54,007 nt of DNA from Bacteroidota bacterium (lineage in GTDB: Bacteria; Bacteroidota; Bacteroidia; Chitinophagales; Chitinophagaceae), in NCBI GenBank assembly GCA_005884665.1, contig VBAT01000034.1:42889-96895 (forward strand). Direction: 5' to 3'. This document shows positions 53,076 to 54,007 of this stretch, piece by piece; position 1 is the stretch's first letter; each line of letters opens with the position of its first letter. The notes beneath the pieces are model-generated. The model searched no databases and was not told where the DNA came from. It saw only the letters and a program-made list of their open reading frames with translations. The translations under genes were made by a program, and so were the position numbers.

Positions 53076-53398
53076 TCAATAACCTGCCGTAATCGTCTTC
53101 CCGGGCTCTGTCGTTATCGCCGCATGATGTAATACCAATTCTTCAGTATCAGTTTTGAAAGAGCTCAACCCAGCCGTTGTAGCGGAGATCACCTTTTCGT
53201 AACTGGATGGCCAGGTGTTTATGGCTTGCATTTTTCCAGTTGCCTTCCCAATGATCGGGGCCGGCTTCTTCGATAATCTTTTCAGCCAGCATTACTGAAC
53301 TTGCATTGAACCAGTTGTAACCGGATCGGGTATCGTAATCTTGTCGCCGTTATTGAAAAGAGGCGTCTGTTCACTATTTAGCACATTCAATATTTCAT
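53076..53398 (-). pseudogene. Remnant of an exported protein gene with two frame changes
   Basis: Three frames on the minus strand carry protein-like pieces in order: NEILNVLNSEQTPLFNNGDK, then YNWFNASSVMLAEKIIEEAG and HLAIQLRKGDLRYNGWVEL, then SFKTDTEELVLHHAAITTEP to the stop at 53076. The last part looks like the end of small Bacteroidota secreted proteins (a YGW[VI]xL strand followed by a short tail). The start overlaps the end of the DoxX-like gene at 53387. It seems to be a decayed, truncated gene. Confidence 0.4.
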
Positions 53399-53779
53399 TC
53401 CATGACGATCGGCACTGCCAGCGATATGTAATGCAAAGGCAGCGATAGCCAGGTCCTGCAACAGGTCGATAAAAGCGGTGCGACGTAATTCAACATCGCC
53501 GGCATCGCGATAAGCAGGCAGGTGAACCATTACTACAAATATGATCAGCAGCAGGGCCAGTAAATAAGCCGCGATTTTGACAAATTTGTTTACAATAAAA
53601 GCGATAGCCGCCAGTATCAGCGCGATACCCACTACATATACCCAATTGATGCCCCCGGGGAGATTGTTGGGAACAAAAACCAGCATGTAACGGGGATGTT
53701 GGAGGTGGTAGATACCAAAGACGATCATGACCGCCGATAAAATATAAATGGCGACGTGGGAGATGATACGTTGTGTCAT
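53387..53779 (-). CDS. DoxX-like small membrane protein
   Basis: A 130-residue protein with four hydrophobic segments (about 7-25, 44-65, 68-87 and 103-122), the layout of DoxX/DoxD or TQO-small-subunit-like proteins. PGGINWVYVVGIALILAAIA and LLALLLIIFVVMVHLPAY fit, with the HLPAY motif reminiscent of the family's loop. Such proteins are inner membrane and often linked with redox or quinone metabolism; no substrate is known. Its end overlaps the remnant at 53076-53398. Confidence 0.7.
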   Translation of the reverse strand: MTQRIISHVAIYILSAVMIVFGIYHLQHPRYMLVFVPNNLPGGINWVYVVGIALILAAIAFIVNKFVKIAAYLLALLLIIFVVMVHLPAYRDAGDVELRRTAFIDLLQDLAIAAFALHIAGSADRHGMKY

Positions 53780-53875
53780 AACCTAAGTTTTAAAAGTGAA
53801 ACAATTATAGATTCGATAGATGAATTTAATTGCTATGCAACTTTATACTGGTTATGATTTCACCGGGTAACGACG

Positions 53876-54007
53876 CTATACAACAGCCTCTTTGGGCATC
53901 TGCGACGGATCGAAGGCGCCCTTTCGAAGATTAATACCATATTCAAGCCAGGCTTTCAGGCAGGCGAGGAAATTAGCCCAACCGGCTGTGTTTCCAGCCA
54001 GCCATTT
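53876..54007 (-). CDS. SRPBCC/AHSA1-type protein, C-terminal end (runs off right edge)
   Basis: The minus strand is open from the right edge to a stop at 53876, with 43 residues visible. NTAGWANFLACLKAWLEYGI followed by NLRKGAFDP is the standard end of SRPBCC (START-like, Aha1-domain) proteins, the family of activator-of-Hsp90 homologues and polyketide cyclase-like folds. The stretch 53780-53875 is intergenic. Confidence 0.72.
   Translation of the reverse strand, partial: KWLAGNTAGWANFLACLKAWLEYGINLRKGAFDPSQMPKEAVV

Overview
The window is chromosomal DNA of a Bacteroidota bacterium, most likely in or near the family Chitinophagaceae (inference). The signs are fused SecDF, a long NusB, tandem DUF3857/transglutaminase-like proteins, DUF1573, DUF4468 and DUF1080 proteins, many Bacteroidota-type lipoproteins, and several promoters of the form TTG-N19-21-TAnnTTTG. 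I see no rRNA, tRNA, CRISPR array, prophage, transposase or plasmid function. About 45 real genes are present, and both edges cut a gene.

Layout. 1-2.4 kb: a BNR-repeat lipoprotein running off the left edge, divergent from a hydrolase-like protein that has lost its nucleophile. 2.5-5.3 kb: housekeeping run nusB, DUF1573 lipoprotein, yajC, coaE. 5.4-8.0 kb: minus-strand PLP aminotransferase (frameshifted) and a class A beta-lactamase-like lipoprotein. 8.0-12.5 kb: a stand-alone SecD-P1-like membrane protein followed by full-length secDF. 12.8-17.1 kb: a K+/H+ antiporter, a small membrane protein, the methylmalonyl-CoA mutase large subunit and a GNAT acetyltransferase. 17.1-18.0 kb: a 99-bp tandem repeat, a strong terminator and a candidate small RNA. 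18.0-22.3 kb: glnS and a CocE/NonD hydrolase. 22.5-28.4 kb: small lipoproteins, an ABM-like protein, a PQQ-type sugar dehydrogenase, a Ser/Thr/Ala-rich secreted protein, a beta-barrel and a DinB-like protein. 27.8-33.8 kb, minus strand: DUF4468, a kinase-like/BamA-like outer membrane fusion, a GT-C glycosyltransferase and a polysaccharide deacetylase. 33.9-36.0 kb: an exported Gfo/Idh/MocA oxidoreductase with a DUF1080 lipoprotein, which looks like a periplasmic 3-keto-glycoside pair. 36-43.5 kb: small exported proteins and two DUF3857/transglutaminase paralogues. 43.6-48.8 kb: class C beta-lactamase-like hydrolase, penicillin-acylase-like Ntn hydrolase and amidohydrolase. 48.9-54 kb: AT-richer small exported proteins, a 325-bp tandem repeat, a DUF3574 lipoprotein, a gene remnant, a DoxX-like protein and the end of an SRPBCC protein.

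Themes. Three Sec accessory genes lie within 9 kb: a YajC carrying a lipobox, the P1-only SecD-like protein and SecDF. Much of the rest is cell-envelope or periplasmic: lipoproteins, beta-barrels and hydrolases for peptides, amides and sugars. Intergenic space is filled with several families of dispersed palindromic repeats. Three otherwise intact genes are split by single-base frame changes in or near short homopolymers, which suggests either sequencing error or real decay.
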